From Longimicrobium sp. (GTDB lineage: Bacteria; Gemmatimonadota; Gemmatimonadetes; Longimicrobiales; Longimicrobiaceae), in NCBI GenBank assembly GCA_036389135.1, contig DASVQP010000070.1:81517-145516 (forward strand): a stretch of DNA of 64,000 bases, read 5' to 3'. Below are positions 15,729 to 24,668 of the stretch, piece by piece; position 1 is the stretch's first letter, and each line of letters begins with the position of its first letter. The notes under the pieces were generated by a model, which made no database searches, was not told the origin of the DNA, and saw only the letters and a list, made by a program, of their open reading frames with translations. The position numbers and the translations under genes were made by a program.

Positions 15729-18700
15729 TCACCCCGGCGCCACCGCCGTAAGCAGCCGCACCGCAAGCGCGTGGGCCGAGAGCGGCGAGTCGGGCCGCAG
15801 CTCGGCGAGGAGCTCGCGGAGGGCGCCCATCTCGCGGCCCCGCTCCTCCTCCAGCGCGGCGAGGGCGCGGGCGGGGGATGCCCCGTCGGCGCGCGCCTGC
15901 GTCTCGGCGACCAGGCGGCGCTGAGCAGAGGCGACGTCGTCGGCCAGGGCCTGGGCGTGGCGCCGGTCCCAGGGGTCGTCGCCGGCGGCGGTGCGCAGGC
16001 TCTCGCGCAGGCGCGCGGTGCCGACGCGCTCCGAGACCAGGTAGTAGGCCTCGGCGGTGCGCAGCGTCTCCGTGCCCGCGGCGCGGGCGGCGGCGACGAT
16101 CTCCAGGAGCTGCGGGAGGAAGCGCAGGGTGATGAGCCGCTCCGCCATCGTGCGGTCCACCCCCAGGTCCTGCAGCTCGCCCAGGCGCGACAGGAAGAGG
16201 CTCCGGTCCTCGCCCGCCACGAAGCGCGCAAATCCACCGCGCAGCGTCGCCAGCCCCGCGCGCGCCTCGTCGATCAGCGCGGGGGTGGGAGTGTCCGGCG
16301 CCGTGTTGGCGAGCACCCAGTGCGTGGTCGCCTCCAGCACGCGCGCCAGCCCGGAGAGCCAGCGGTACACCGTCTCTGACGGGAAGCGCCCTTCCAGCGT
16401 CGCGAGGTCCGTGCGGATCTCCGGCGCGCCGGCGATGCGCGAGGCAACCAGCCATGCGCGCACCACCCGCGGAATCGCCACCCCCGAGTCGCGCGAGACG
16501 CGGTGGAGGAACGACGAGCCCATCAGGTTGCCAAGATCGTTCACCAGCTCCGTCGCCACGATCTCGCGGCGGAGCTGGTGGGCGTGCACCAGCGACTCCC
16601 CCGCGGCTTCGACGGCAGCCGGCGGGAAGTAGTGCACCAGGTAGCTGTCCATCGCCGGATCGTCCAGCACGTCGCTCTCCAGGAGCTGCGCCTTGGCGTA
16701 CAGCTTGGAGTGCGCCAGCAGGACGCTCAGCGTGGGGCGGGTGAGCCCCAGCCCCTCGCGCGCCCGCTCGCGGATCTCCTCCGGCGCGGGGATCCCCTCC
16801 TGCTCGCGGTTGAGACGCCGGTCGCGCTCGAGCTGGCCGATGAGCGCCGCGAAGTCGTCCAGCGCTTCCCTGGAGCGCGTCTGGTCGAGCGACACGGCGA
16901 GCGACTGGCCGATGTTGTTGCGCAGCACCAGCTCGCTCACCTGGTCCGTCATGGAGGCGAGGAGCTCGTTGCGTCCGTCCAGCGTCAGCCCGCCTGCTTC
17001 GACCACGCGGTTGAGGAGGATCTTGAGGTTGACCTCGTGGTCGCTCATGTCCACGCCGGCCGAGTTGTCCAGCGCGTCCGTGTTGAGGCGCACGCCTTTG
17101 AGCGCCGCCGAGATGCGCGAGCGCTGGGTGAAGCCGAGGTTGCCGCCCTCGCCCACCACCTGGCAGCGGAGCTCCTGCGCGTTCACCCGCACCGGATCGT
17201 TGGTGGTGTCGCCCGCGTCGGCGTGGGTCTCCTCGGCGTCCTTGACGTAGGTGCCGATGCCGCCGTTCCAGAGCAGCTCCACGGGCGCGGTGAGCACCGC
17301 GCGCACCAATCCTTCGCCGTCCAGCCGCTCCACATCCTCGGGGATGCCCAGCGCGCGCCGGGCTTCGGGGGTGAGCACGACCTCCTTGGACGCGCGCGGA
17401 ACGAGCATGGCGCCCGGCGACCAGAGGGCGCGGTCGTAGTCCTCCCACGACGAGCGCGGCAGGGCGAACATCCGCTTCCGTTCCGCGAACGACGCCGCCG
17501 GATCGGGGCTGGGGTCGATGAAGACGTGGCGGTGGTCGAAGGCGGCCAGGAGGCGGATCTGCTCGGATAGGAGCATCCCGTTGCCGAAGACGTCGCCGCT
17601 CATGTCGCCCACGCCGGCCACGGTAAAGGGCGTGCGCTGGATGTCCTTGCCCATCTCGCGGAAGTGGCGCTTGACGCACTCCCACGCGCCGCGGGCGGTG
17701 ATCCCCTCGCGCTTGTGGTCGTAGCCGTGGCTGCCGCCGCTGGCGAAGGCGTCGCCCAGCCAGAAGCCGTACTCCGCCGCCACCGCGTTGGCCGTGTCCG
17801 AAAGGTGCGCCGTGCCCTTGTCCGCGGCCACCACCAGGTACGGGTCGTCGCCGTCGTGGCGCACCACGTCCGGCGGCGGCACCACCTTCCCCTCGACGAT
17901 GTTGTCGGTTAGGTCGAGCAGGCCGCGCATCAGCGTCATGTACTGCTGGCGCGCCTCCTCCATCTGCGCGTCGCGCTCGGCGAAGACGCGCTTGGTGATG
18001 AAGCCGCCCTTGGAGCCGCTGGGTACGATGGTGGCGTTCTTGACCACCTGCGTCAGCACCAGCCCCAGCACCTCCGTGCGGAAGTCGTCCGGCCGGTCGC
18101 TCCAGCGGATGCCGCCTCGCGAAACGGAGGCGCCGCGCAGGTGCACCCCCTCCATGCGCGAGGAGTGCACGTAGATCTCGTAGAGGAGCCGGCTCTTCTT
18201 CAGCTCCTCTACGTCCGCGTTGCGCACCTTGATGGAGACGTACGGCACGCCGCCGCTGCGCCCCGTGGGGGTGGCCGCGCCGTGGCGGAAGTAGTTGGTG
18301 CGGACGGTGGCGTCGATCAGGTTCATCAGCCGCCGCAGCGCGCGGTCGTCCGCCAGCGAGGTGACCCCCTCCAGCTCGCGGATCAGCTCGCCGTGGATGG
18401 TCTCCTGCGCCTCGTCGCGCCCCGTGCGGGCGGGGTCGAAGCGCGTTTCGAAGGCATCCACCAGCAGGCGGGCGATGCGCGGGTGGGCCGATAGCGCGCG
18501 CACCGGCGCCAGCCGCGAGGGCACGGCGCCGATCTGCGACGCGTAGTTGGCGTAGGTGCGCAGCACGTCCGCCTGGCGCCAGCGCAGCCCGGCGCGCAGG
18601 ATCAGGGCGTTGAACGGGTCGCGCGGCGCGTCGCCGGCGCGGGCGGCCAGGAGGCACTCGGCGAGCGCGGGGGCCAGATCGTCGGGGATCGGCTCGCCGT

Positions 18701-20582
18701 CGCGCGTCTGCACGTTGAAGGAGTAGACGCGCAGCGCGGGCTCGCCGGCGTGCAGGAGCTCAAAAGTGTCCACCTCCAGCACGCGCACCCCGGTGTCTTC
18801 CAGGATGGGCATGAAGTCGGAAAGGACGAGCCGCTCGTCCTGCAGGTACAGCTTGAGGACGGTGGCGCCGGGGCTCACCGTCTCGCCTTCCACCGGCTGG
18901 CGGATGGCGAGCCCCACCGTCTCGCCCCGGGCGCGCATCCCTTCCAGCTCCATCACGTCGTGAACCGCCGCCGCGGGGATGTTGGCGGCGCGATACTCCT
19001 CCCCGAAGCGGGCGCCGTAGGCGGTAGCCAGCCGCCGCGCCTCGCCGGGCTCCACCACACTCGCGAGCGACTCTTCCAGGCGGTCCGCCCAGGTGCGCAG
19101 CAGGACGTTCAGCTCGCGCTCGAGCTGCCGCTCCGTCGGCGCCTCCACCGGAGCGTCCTCCGCGTGCAGCGAAAGGTAGAAGTGGAGGCGCGCCTGATCG
19201 CCCGAGGAGAAGGCGACGTGGTGCGAGCGCACCGTGCCCCCCAGCCGCTCGGAAAGGAGCGCTCCGATCTGCGCGCGCATGTCGGCGCTGTAGCGGCCGC
19301 GGGGGAGGATCACCATGGCGGCGATCTCGGTGCGCAGCGGGTCGGGGCGCAGCACGACGCGCACCTCGTTGCTGAAGAGCTGCCCGAGGACCGCGTTGAC
19401 CTCGTCGTGGAGCTGCTCGGCCGATGCCTGGAAGAGCTCTTCCTTGGGCATCGACGCCACGATGGAGATGATCTCCTTGTAGTCGTGCGAGCCGGGACGC
19501 GTGCCGCTCGCTTCCAGGATGCGGCGCAGCTTCAGCCGCAGCACGGGGACTTCGGACGGGCTCTGCGAGTACGCCTGCGAGGTGAAGAGCCCCAGGAAGC
19601 GCCACTCGCCCACGATGTTCCCCGCCTCGTCCAGCTTCTTCACGCCGACGTAGTCCATCCGCGCGCGGCGGTGCACCGTGCTCTCGCGGTTGGCTTTGCT
19701 CACCACCAGCAGCGGCCCGCCCACCACGCGAGCGCGCAGCTCGTCCGAGAGCTCCGCCAGCGGCCTGGGCGCGGCATACTGCGACGACTCCGTGTCGGCC
19801 AGGATACCGAGCCCGGAGCCGGGGTCGACCGAGAGGACCTCGTCGCGCACGTCGTAGCCGCGGAAGCCCAGGAAGACGAAGTTGCCCTCGCGGATCCAGT
19901 GCAGGAAATCCACGTACTCGCGGTACTCGTCCGTGTGCTCGCCGCCGCGCGCGGCGTAGCCCTCCATGGCCGCCGTGGCCGCATCCACCGCCGCCAGCAT
20001 GCCGTTGAAGTCGCGGGTGGCCTTCACCACGTCGGTGAGGCGGCGGGCGACCTCGTCGCGGATCTCGTCGCGCCGCTCCGGACGCGCCACGTGCGGCACC
20101 TCGCAGTGCACCAGCGCCTCCAGCGATCCCGCCCCGCCGCCCGCGCCCGCACCCACCGCCACGATCGCCCCCGCGCCGTCGCGCTCCACGCGCAGCACGG
20201 GGTAGATGTAGTGCAGGATGGGGATGTTCTCCGCGTTGAGGTACTCGCGGATGGTGTCCACGATGAAGGGGCGGTCCCCCACCTCGGCGCGGATGGCGGT
20301 GACGGGGGCAGGCCACCCTTCCTCGCTGGGATCGACCAGCTCGACGTTCACCTGGTCGGGCCGCGAGCGGAGGAGGAACTCCCACGCCCCCACGGTCATC
20401 GCCGCCAGCTCTTCGGGCGAGCGCTCTTCGGCGATGGAGCGCGGCACCTTGGCGAAGAAGAGGCGCGCGAAGTCGCACAGCACGCCCCTGTCGGCGCGCT
20501 GCAGGTTGCCGAGGTGGGCGCAGAGGCCGTCCACGGTGACTGCCGGGGCGGCGCCCGTGGCCGCCGGATTCGTCGTGCTCAT
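15729..20582 (-). CDS. NAD-specific glutamate dehydrogenase, large (GDH-180) type
   Basis: A 1,617-residue enzyme that deaminates glutamate to 2-oxoglutarate with NAD. Length matches the L_180 class. N-terminal regulatory region of about 700 residues (ACT-like parts), then the catalytic core: RGGIRWSDRPDDFRTEVLGL and the lysine loop VPSGSKGGFI, followed by GVGDMSGDVFGNGML and the NAD-binding EGGNLGFTQ. A long helical C-terminal region follows. The start at 20,582 (MSTTNPAATGAAP) has only a weak ribosome site; an earlier in-frame start exists. Stand-alone gene, convergent with DoxX. Confidence 0.95.
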   Translation of the reverse strand: MSTTNPAATGAAPAVTVDGLCAHLGNLQRADRGVLCDFARLFFAKVPRSIAEERSPEELAAMTVGAWEFLLRSRPDQVNVELVDPSEEGWPAPVTAIRAEVGDRPFIVDTIREYLNAENIPILHYIYPVLRVERDGAGAIVAVGAGAGGGAGSLEALVHCEVPHVARPERRDEIRDEVARRLTDVVKATRDFNGMLAAVDAATAAMEGYAARGGEHTDEYREYVDFLHWIREGNFVFLGFRGYDVRDEVLSVDPGSGLGILADTESSQYAAPRPLAELSDELRARVVGGPLLVVSKANRESTVHRRARMDYVGVKKLDEAGNIVGEWRFLGLFTSQAYSQSPSEVPVLRLKLRRILEASGTRPGSHDYKEIISIVASMPKEELFQASAEQLHDEVNAVLGQLFSNEVRVVLRPDPLRTEIAAMVILPRGRYSADMRAQIGALLSERLGGTVRSHHVAFSSGDQARLHFYLSLHAEDAPVEAPTERQLERELNVLLRTWADRLEESLASVVEPGEARRLATAYGARFGEEYRAANIPAAAVHDVMELEGMRARGETVGLAIRQPVEGETVSPGATVLKLYLQDERLVLSDFMPILEDTGVRVLEVDTFELLHAGEPALRVYSFNVQTRDGEPIPDDLAPALAECLLAARAGDAPRDPFNALILRAGLRWRQADVLRTYANYASQIGAVPSRLAPVRALSAHPRIARLLVDAFETRFDPARTGRDEAQETIHGELIRELEGVTSLADDRALRRLMNLIDATVRTNYFRHGAATPTGRSGGVPYVSIKVRNADVEELKKSRLLYEIYVHSSRMEGVHLRGASVSRGGIRWSDRPDDFRTEVLGLVLTQVVKNATIVPSGSKGGFITKRVFAERDAQMEEARQQYMTLMRGLLDLTDNIVEGKVVPPPDVVRHDGDDPYLVVAADKGTAHLSDTANAVAAEYGFWLGDAFASGGSHGYDHKREGITARGAWECVKRHFREMGKDIQRTPFTVAGVGDMSGDVFGNGMLLSEQIRLLAAFDHRHVFIDPSPDPAASFAERKRMFALPRSSWEDYDRALWSPGAMLVPRASKEVVLTPEARRALGIPEDVERLDGEGLVRAVLTAPVELLWNGGIGTYVKDAEETHADAGDTTNDPVRVNAQELRCQVVGEGGNLGFTQRSRISAALKGVRLNTDALDNSAGVDMSDHEVNLKILLNRVVEAGGLTLDGRNELLASMTDQVSELVLRNNIGQSLAVSLDQTRSREALDDFAALIGQLERDRRLNREQEGIPAPEEIRERAREGLGLTRPTLSVLLAHSKLYAKAQLLESDVLDDPAMDSYLVHYFPPAAVEAAGESLVHAHQLRREIVATELVNDLGNLMGSSFLHRVSRDSGVAIPRVVRAWLVASRIAGAPEIRTDLATLEGRFPSETVYRWLSGLARVLEATTHWVLANTAPDTPTPALIDEARAGLATLRGGFARFVAGEDRSLFLSRLGELQDLGVDRTMAERLITLRFLPQLLEIVAAARAAGTETLRTAEAYYLVSERVGTARLRESLRTAAGDDPWDRRHAQALADDVASAQRRLVAETQARADGASPARALAALEEERGREMGALRELLAELRPDSPLSAHALAVRLLTAVAPG

Positions 20583-20658
20583 GCAGGCTTCGGTTCTCGG
20601 GGTCGTCCGTTTTTGCCGATCGGGCGCCCAATGTAGTGCGTTGGGCTGGCTTTGGCAC

Positions 20659-20694
20659 GGGGCCCTCACCCCCGCTCGTTCCTCGCTGCCCCCT
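20659..20694 (+). repeat. Family A repeat, partial copy
   Basis: Carries the head of the element (GGGGCCCTCACCCCCGCTCG then TTCCTCGCTGCCCCCT) but lacks the hairpin arm present in full copies. Confidence 0.65.
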
Positions 20695-20716
20695 GCGCAC
20701 GCCGCGCAGATGCCTC

Positions 20717-20750
20717 GTAGGGGCGCGATTCATCGCGCCCGTGTCACGGG
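20717..20750 (+). repeat. Family B palindromic repeat (GTAGGGGC...GCCCGTG)
   Basis: GTAG then GGGCGCGAT-TC-ATCGCGCCC, a perfect inverted pair, then GTGTCACGGG. Nearly identical to the element at 59,320-59,352. Confidence 0.7.
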
Positions 20751-20785
20751 CCTGCACCGTGACCGCCGAAACACACCGATCCCCC

Positions 20786-20814
20786 GTAGGGGCAGACCCG
20801 CGTGTCTGCCCGTG
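20786..20814 (+). repeat. Family B palindromic repeat, variant arms
   Basis: GTAGG then GGGCAGAC-CCGCGT-GTCTGCCC then GTG. Same frame ends (GTAGGGGC / GCCCGTG) as the neighbouring copy but with different, still complementary, arms. Confidence 0.65.
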
Positions 20815-20868
20815 CCTGCCGCCGCGCCTGAACCGTCCATCCCACACCAGCCCTGCCCCGCAAGAACA

Positions 20869-20938
20869 CGAAGGCACGGAGAGACGCTCTCTCCGTGCCT
20901 CCTCATCTCCGCGGCCTCCGCGTCTCCGCGTGAGATCC
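20869..20938. repeat. Family C related repeat with hairpin after the TonB receptor gene
   Basis: A perfect 12-base-pair hairpin, AGGCACGGAGAG (20,872-20,883) with CTCTCCGTGCCT (20,889-20,900), then CTCCGCGTCTCCGCGTGAGA, resembling the right ends of other family C copies. It lies just past the receptor stop on the minus strand and may end its transcript. Confidence 0.6.
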
Positions 20939-20951
20939 GTTGTTCAGGCGC

Positions 20952-23141
20952 TCAGAACCGGAACGTCACCCCAAGCACGGGGAGGATGGGGAACCCGCCG
21001 ACGGCGGTGCGCGAGTCTTCGCCGTCGGGGCCGGGCTGGTAAAAGAGGGGCTCGCGCTGATCCAGGGCGTTGATCACGCGGAAATAGGGGGTCAGCTCCG
21101 TGCGGCGCCCCGCCAGCAGCGGCGTCCAGGTGCGCGAGAGCTCCGCGTCCAGGCGCAGGTACGGTTCTTCGCTGGAACCGGCCAGGAGGGGCTCGGAGGC
21201 GGTGGCGAGGGCATTCTGCGACTCGGTCCGGAATGCGCTGCGGTCGGTGCTGCCGGGGAGGATGCGGGAGGCGGAAAGGCCGGAGCCGTACTGGAAGCGC
21301 GCGCTGAGCTTCGCCGCGCGCCCCAGCGGAGTGGCGAGCCCCGCGCTCAGCACCTGACGGCCCACGATGTCGTCCGCGGAAAGGCCGTCGTCCTCCAGCG
21401 ACCATGCCCACGTCAGCGTGTACCCGATCCACCCCGTCAGCCGGCCGGTGCCGCGGCGTACCCACAGCTCCATCCCCGAGTTGTACGCCGCCTTGCCGGG
21501 AAGGGTGGGGACGTCGCGGAAGCGCTTGTAGAAGCCCTCCACCCCAAGCCGCACCCCGTCGGCCAGTTCCTGGTCCAGCCCCACGGATACGTGGTTGGCC
21601 GACGCCACCACCAGCTCCGAGGCCACGTTCCGCCGCACCGAATCCGCAAAGGAGGGCGGGGGATCGCCGTCGCTGAAGATGCGGGTGCGCACGTACTGGT
21701 GGTAGCGCCCGGCCGCCAGCGTGAGCGCCGCGCGGTCGCCTACCAGCCAGGTGACGGACCCGCGCGGCGACAGCGTGGTGCGCGGCGAATAGCGGTAGGA
21801 ATCGCCGCGGACGCCGCCGCGCAGGCTCACCCGCGCGCTCGGCTGCCAGGTGGCGTCCACGTACACGGCCGTCGCCCCGCCGTACGTGTGGGTGCGCACC
21901 AGCGGGGACCATCCCAGCGCCGCCTCGTCCACCTCGTAGCGCAGCCGCGTGTACTCGTACGCGGCGCCGTAGCGCAGGCGCACCGCCCCCGCGGAGCGCC
22001 CCAGGTCCAGCGCCACGCGCGCGCGTTCCGTAAGGCCGCGCTGCCGCAGCACGTGGTTGCCATAGTGCCGCAGCGCCGCCGTGAAGCCGCCGCCGGCCAC
22101 CGTCAGCTCGCCGTCCTGCCCCAGGCGGCCGCCGCGGTAGCGGACGGAGCCCGCGACGTTCTGCCAGCCGGCGAAGCTGCGGTCGCGGTCGGCCGTGGCG
22201 CCCTCCTGGTTGGCGAAGCCGGTGGCGCGCAGCACCCCGCCGGCCAGAGGCACGTCCACGCGCGCCACCCCGTCCTTGTAGAGGTAGGGGAAGTCGTCGC
22301 CCTCCAGCCCGCGCATCCAGGCGCCGTGCACCACGCGGCCAGAGACGAGGTAGGTGGCGCCGCGGGGGAGCGGCCCCTCCAGCACACCGCGCGAGCTCAC
22401 CACGTCCACCGACCCGGCCAGCGAGTGGCGCTCCGAGTTGCCGCCGCGGGTGGCGAGGTCCATCACGTAGCTGAGCCCGCCGTCGAACCGCGCCGGGGCG
22501 CCTCCCAGGTAGAGGCGCGCCGAGCGGAGGACGCCGGGCTCGAACGCATCCATCAGCCCCCCCATGTGGAAGGGGGCGTACACCGGCGCACCGTCCAGCA
22601 GCACCAGCTTGAGGTCCGCCGCGGAGCCGCGGACGTGGAACACCTCCCCGGGATCGGGCGGGTCGCTCCCCTCGGGCGGGTTGGCGAGGGCCTTGTCCAG
22701 CCCCGGTCCCTCCTCCAGCGCGCGCGAGTCCACCCATGCCACGTCCTGCCGCTCCGCCGCCACCGTGTCGCCCATGCGGATCTCGCCGGGGCGGCGGGCG
22801 CGCACCGTGTCCAGCGCCAGGGGGCGGTAGCGGAGCGCCAGGTCCAGCGTCACCACGCCGCCGCCGGGGACGAGCACCTCCATCGCCAGCGGCGTGTGCT
22901 CCAGGTGGTGGACGCGCAGGGTGTGGCGCCCCGGCGATATGCCGCGGAGCTCGTATGCGCCGGTGCTGTCGGTGATGGAACGGGCGGCGGGGTGGGCGGC
23001 GCCGTTGCGCACCTCCACCACCGCCATCGCCACCGGAAGCCCGCTGCGGTCGCTCTGCACCACGCCGCGCACCGCCCCCGTGGGGACGGTGTCGGCCGGG
23101 GCGGAGGCCACGGCCAGGGCGAGCGCGAAGTGGAGGAACAC
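20952..23141 (-). CDS. TonB-dependent outer-membrane receptor
   Basis: A 729-residue receptor: short signal peptide (FLHFALALAVASAPA), a carboxypeptidase-regulatory-like domain at about 22-105, a plug at about 125-245 (KLVLLDGAPVYAPFHMGGLM) and a beta-barrel ending in the outer-membrane signature GVTFRF. Size is on the small side for the class. The start is a GTG 13 bases after the anti-sigma gene stop. It is the last gene of an ECF sigma - anti-sigma - receptor unit, as in sigma/FecR-like regulated uptake loci, although the anti-sigma here is of zinc-finger type. Ligand unknown. Confidence 0.88.
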   Translation of the reverse strand: MFLHFALALAVASAPADTVPTGAVRGVVQSDRSGLPVAMAVVEVRNGAAHPAARSITDSTGAYELRGISPGRHTLRVHHLEHTPLAMEVLVPGGGVVTLDLALRYRPLALDTVRARRPGEIRMGDTVAAERQDVAWVDSRALEEGPGLDKALANPPEGSDPPDPGEVFHVRGSAADLKLVLLDGAPVYAPFHMGGLMDAFEPGVLRSARLYLGGAPARFDGGLSYVMDLATRGGNSERHSLAGSVDVVSSRGVLEGPLPRGATYLVSGRVVHGAWMRGLEGDDFPYLYKDGVARVDVPLAGGVLRATGFANQEGATADRDRSFAGWQNVAGSVRYRGGRLGQDGELTVAGGGFTAALRHYGNHVLRQRGLTERARVALDLGRSAGAVRLRYGAAYEYTRLRYEVDEAALGWSPLVRTHTYGGATAVYVDATWQPSARVSLRGGVRGDSYRYSPRTTLSPRGSVTWLVGDRAALTLAAGRYHQYVRTRIFSDGDPPPSFADSVRRNVASELVVASANHVSVGLDQELADGVRLGVEGFYKRFRDVPTLPGKAAYNSGMELWVRRGTGRLTGWIGYTLTWAWSLEDDGLSADDIVGRQVLSAGLATPLGRAAKLSARFQYGSGLSASRILPGSTDRSAFRTESQNALATASEPLLAGSSEEPYLRLDAELSRTWTPLLAGRRTELTPYFRVINALDQREPLFYQPGPDGEDSRTAVGGFPILPVLGVTFRF

Positions 23142-23154
23142 GGGGACCGCCGCG

Positions 23155-23928
23155 TCAGCCTTCCACGCGGAACTCGGCCTCCGGGGCGGTGGCGGAGGGG
23201 GCGCCCGGGGGCGTCACCCGCAGCTCGGCACCTTCCTTGGCCACGTACACGCGGCCGTCCACCTCCACCACGGCCGCATCGGCGCCGCGGGGGAGGGCGA
23301 TGCGGATCTCGCCCGCGCCGGCGTCCAGCACTTCGATGCGGCCCGGCGCCGTGCGGAAGCGGGCACCCGCCGCCGCGCCGCTGGCCGAGACCTCCACCAG
23401 CTCGCCGCTGGTGAGGCGGGCGTGGACCACCAGGCCCGGCGCGGCGCCGTTCAGCACCACGCGCACCGCACCGCCGTCAGGCAGGATGGAAACGCCGGCC
23501 GCAGGCGCGGGCGCGGCGGGCGCCGGAGCGGCCTTCGGCTTCAGCGCGGGGAGCTCGGCGTGCGCTGGGGCGGCGGGGGTGTCGCCCGCGATCCAGCCGC
23601 GCAGCGGCGAGCCGGGGACGGCCGCGAAGGCCACCCCGCCCAGAGCCACCAGGAGCATGGCGGCGCGCAGCATCGCCCGCCGCCCCTCGTTGGCCCACTG
23701 CGCCGCGGCGCGCCTGCGCCGCAGCGACATCTGCGCGGCGGCGGTGGGGGGCGCCACGTCGGCGCGGGCCAGTGCGGCGCCCAGCGTGGCGTGGTCCGCG
23801 CGGAGGTCCGCCAGCTCCGCGGCGCACGCGCCGCAGCCGGCCAGGTGGGCATCCGCCGCGCGCCGCTCGCCCCCGGCCAGCTCGCCGTCGGCGAGTGCCT
23901 GGAGGGTGCCCTCATCCAAGTGCTTCAT
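23155..23928 (-). CDS. Zinc-finger anti-sigma factor, membrane-anchored
   Basis: A 257-residue protein. The N-terminal ZAS-type site is HLAGCGACAAE (HxxxCxxC) at about 27-37, one membrane segment lies near residues 86-104 (MLRAAMLLVALGGVAFAAV), and an Ala/Pro-rich linker leads to a periplasmic domain of about 110 residues with repeated beta strands. Expected to hold the overlapping ECF sigma factor inactive. Its start overlaps the sigma gene by 17 bases, giving coupled, roughly equal synthesis. Confidence 0.85.
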   Translation of the reverse strand: MKHLDEGTLQALADGELAGGERRAADAHLAGCGACAAELADLRADHATLGAALARADVAPPTAAAQMSLRRRRAAAQWANEGRRAMLRAAMLLVALGGVAFAAVPGSPLRGWIAGDTPAAPAHAELPALKPKAAPAPAAPAPAAGVSILPDGGAVRVVLNGAAPGLVVHARLTSGELVEVSASGAAAGARFRTAPGRIEVLDAGAGEIRIALPRGADAAVVEVDGRVYVAKEGAELRVTPPGAPSATAPEAEFRVEG

Positions 23929-24496
23929 CGTCCTTCTCCTCGTGTCTCTCGTATACCGCCGCGAAGCGCCGCGCTGCCCGGGCGAGCAGGGTGCCCACCG
24001 AGCCGGGGGCGACCCCCGCCGCCTGCGCGATCTCGTCGTATCGGAAGCCCTCCTCGCGCATCAGCAGCATCTGCCGGTCGCGGGGGGCGATCTGGTCCAG
24101 TGCACGCCGCACGCCGTCCACCGCGCGCGAGCGCTCCAGCAGCTCGTCCGGCCCGGGAAGGGCCGCCGGCCGCCAGGGGTTGGCGGTCAGGATCCGCTCG
24201 CGCCGCTTGGACATGCGCGTGCGGTCGCGAAAGAGGTTCGTGGCCACGGTAAAGAGCCAGAGCCGTGCCTCGTCCTCGGGAAGCTTGCGGCCCAGCAGGC
24301 GCACGAACGCCTCCTGGGCCATGTCGTCCGCCGCGTCCGTGTCACCCGTAAGCCGGTGCAGGTAGCGGAAGAGCGACGGATACACCCGCCGGAAGAGGGC
24401 GTCGTAGTCCGCGCCGGCCTCCGGCGCGCTCAACTTCGCGCCTCGCCGCGGCGGGCCCGCCACACCGGGGGTGGAAAGGGATGGCAGGGGGTGCAC
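23912..24496 (-). CDS. ECF-type RNA polymerase sigma factor
   Basis: A 194-residue sigma-70-family factor with region 2 at about 30-100 (YPSLFRYLHRLTGDTDAADD then MAQEAFVRLL) and region 4 at about 125-185 (ALDQIAPRDRQMLLMREEGF then RYDEIAQAAGVAPGSV). The first ~25 residues are poorly conserved, so a TTG start within KLSAPEAG is possible. Leads the operon with its anti-sigma and a TonB receptor, which it probably controls. Confidence 0.9.
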   Translation of the reverse strand: MHPLPSLSTPGVAGPPRRGAKLSAPEAGADYDALFRRVYPSLFRYLHRLTGDTDAADDMAQEAFVRLLGRKLPEDEARLWLFTVATNLFRDRTRMSKRRERILTANPWRPAALPGPDELLERSRAVDGVRRALDQIAPRDRQMLLMREEGFRYDEIAQAAGVAPGSVGTLLARAARRFAAVYERHEEKDDEALG

Positions 24497-24668
24497 AGCT
24501 TTCGGCCCGGCATCGCGTGGAAGTTGGGCGCCGCGCAGGGCCGGGCGGTGAGGGAACCCGGCCCGGCCGCCGCGTGGTGCGTCAGCGGGTGGTAAACGAG
24601 CGAGGGGCCGCCGCTGTGACAGCGGTCCGGCCCGCGCCCGGGAGCCGCCCGAGCCCGCGGCGGGGGAA

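Noticed and set aside
15622..18657. A 1,011-residue minus-strand frame
   Set aside because: Arg/Ala/Gly-rich shadow of the NAD-GDH gene in another frame; no family features.
20940..23414. An 824-residue plus-strand frame
   Set aside because: Shadow opposite the TonB receptor gene; the receptor frame has clear plug and barrel signatures.
23155..23928. FecR-type anti-sigma factor
   Set aside because: The N-terminal HxxxCxxC zinc site and lack of a FecR domain make it a ZAS-type factor.
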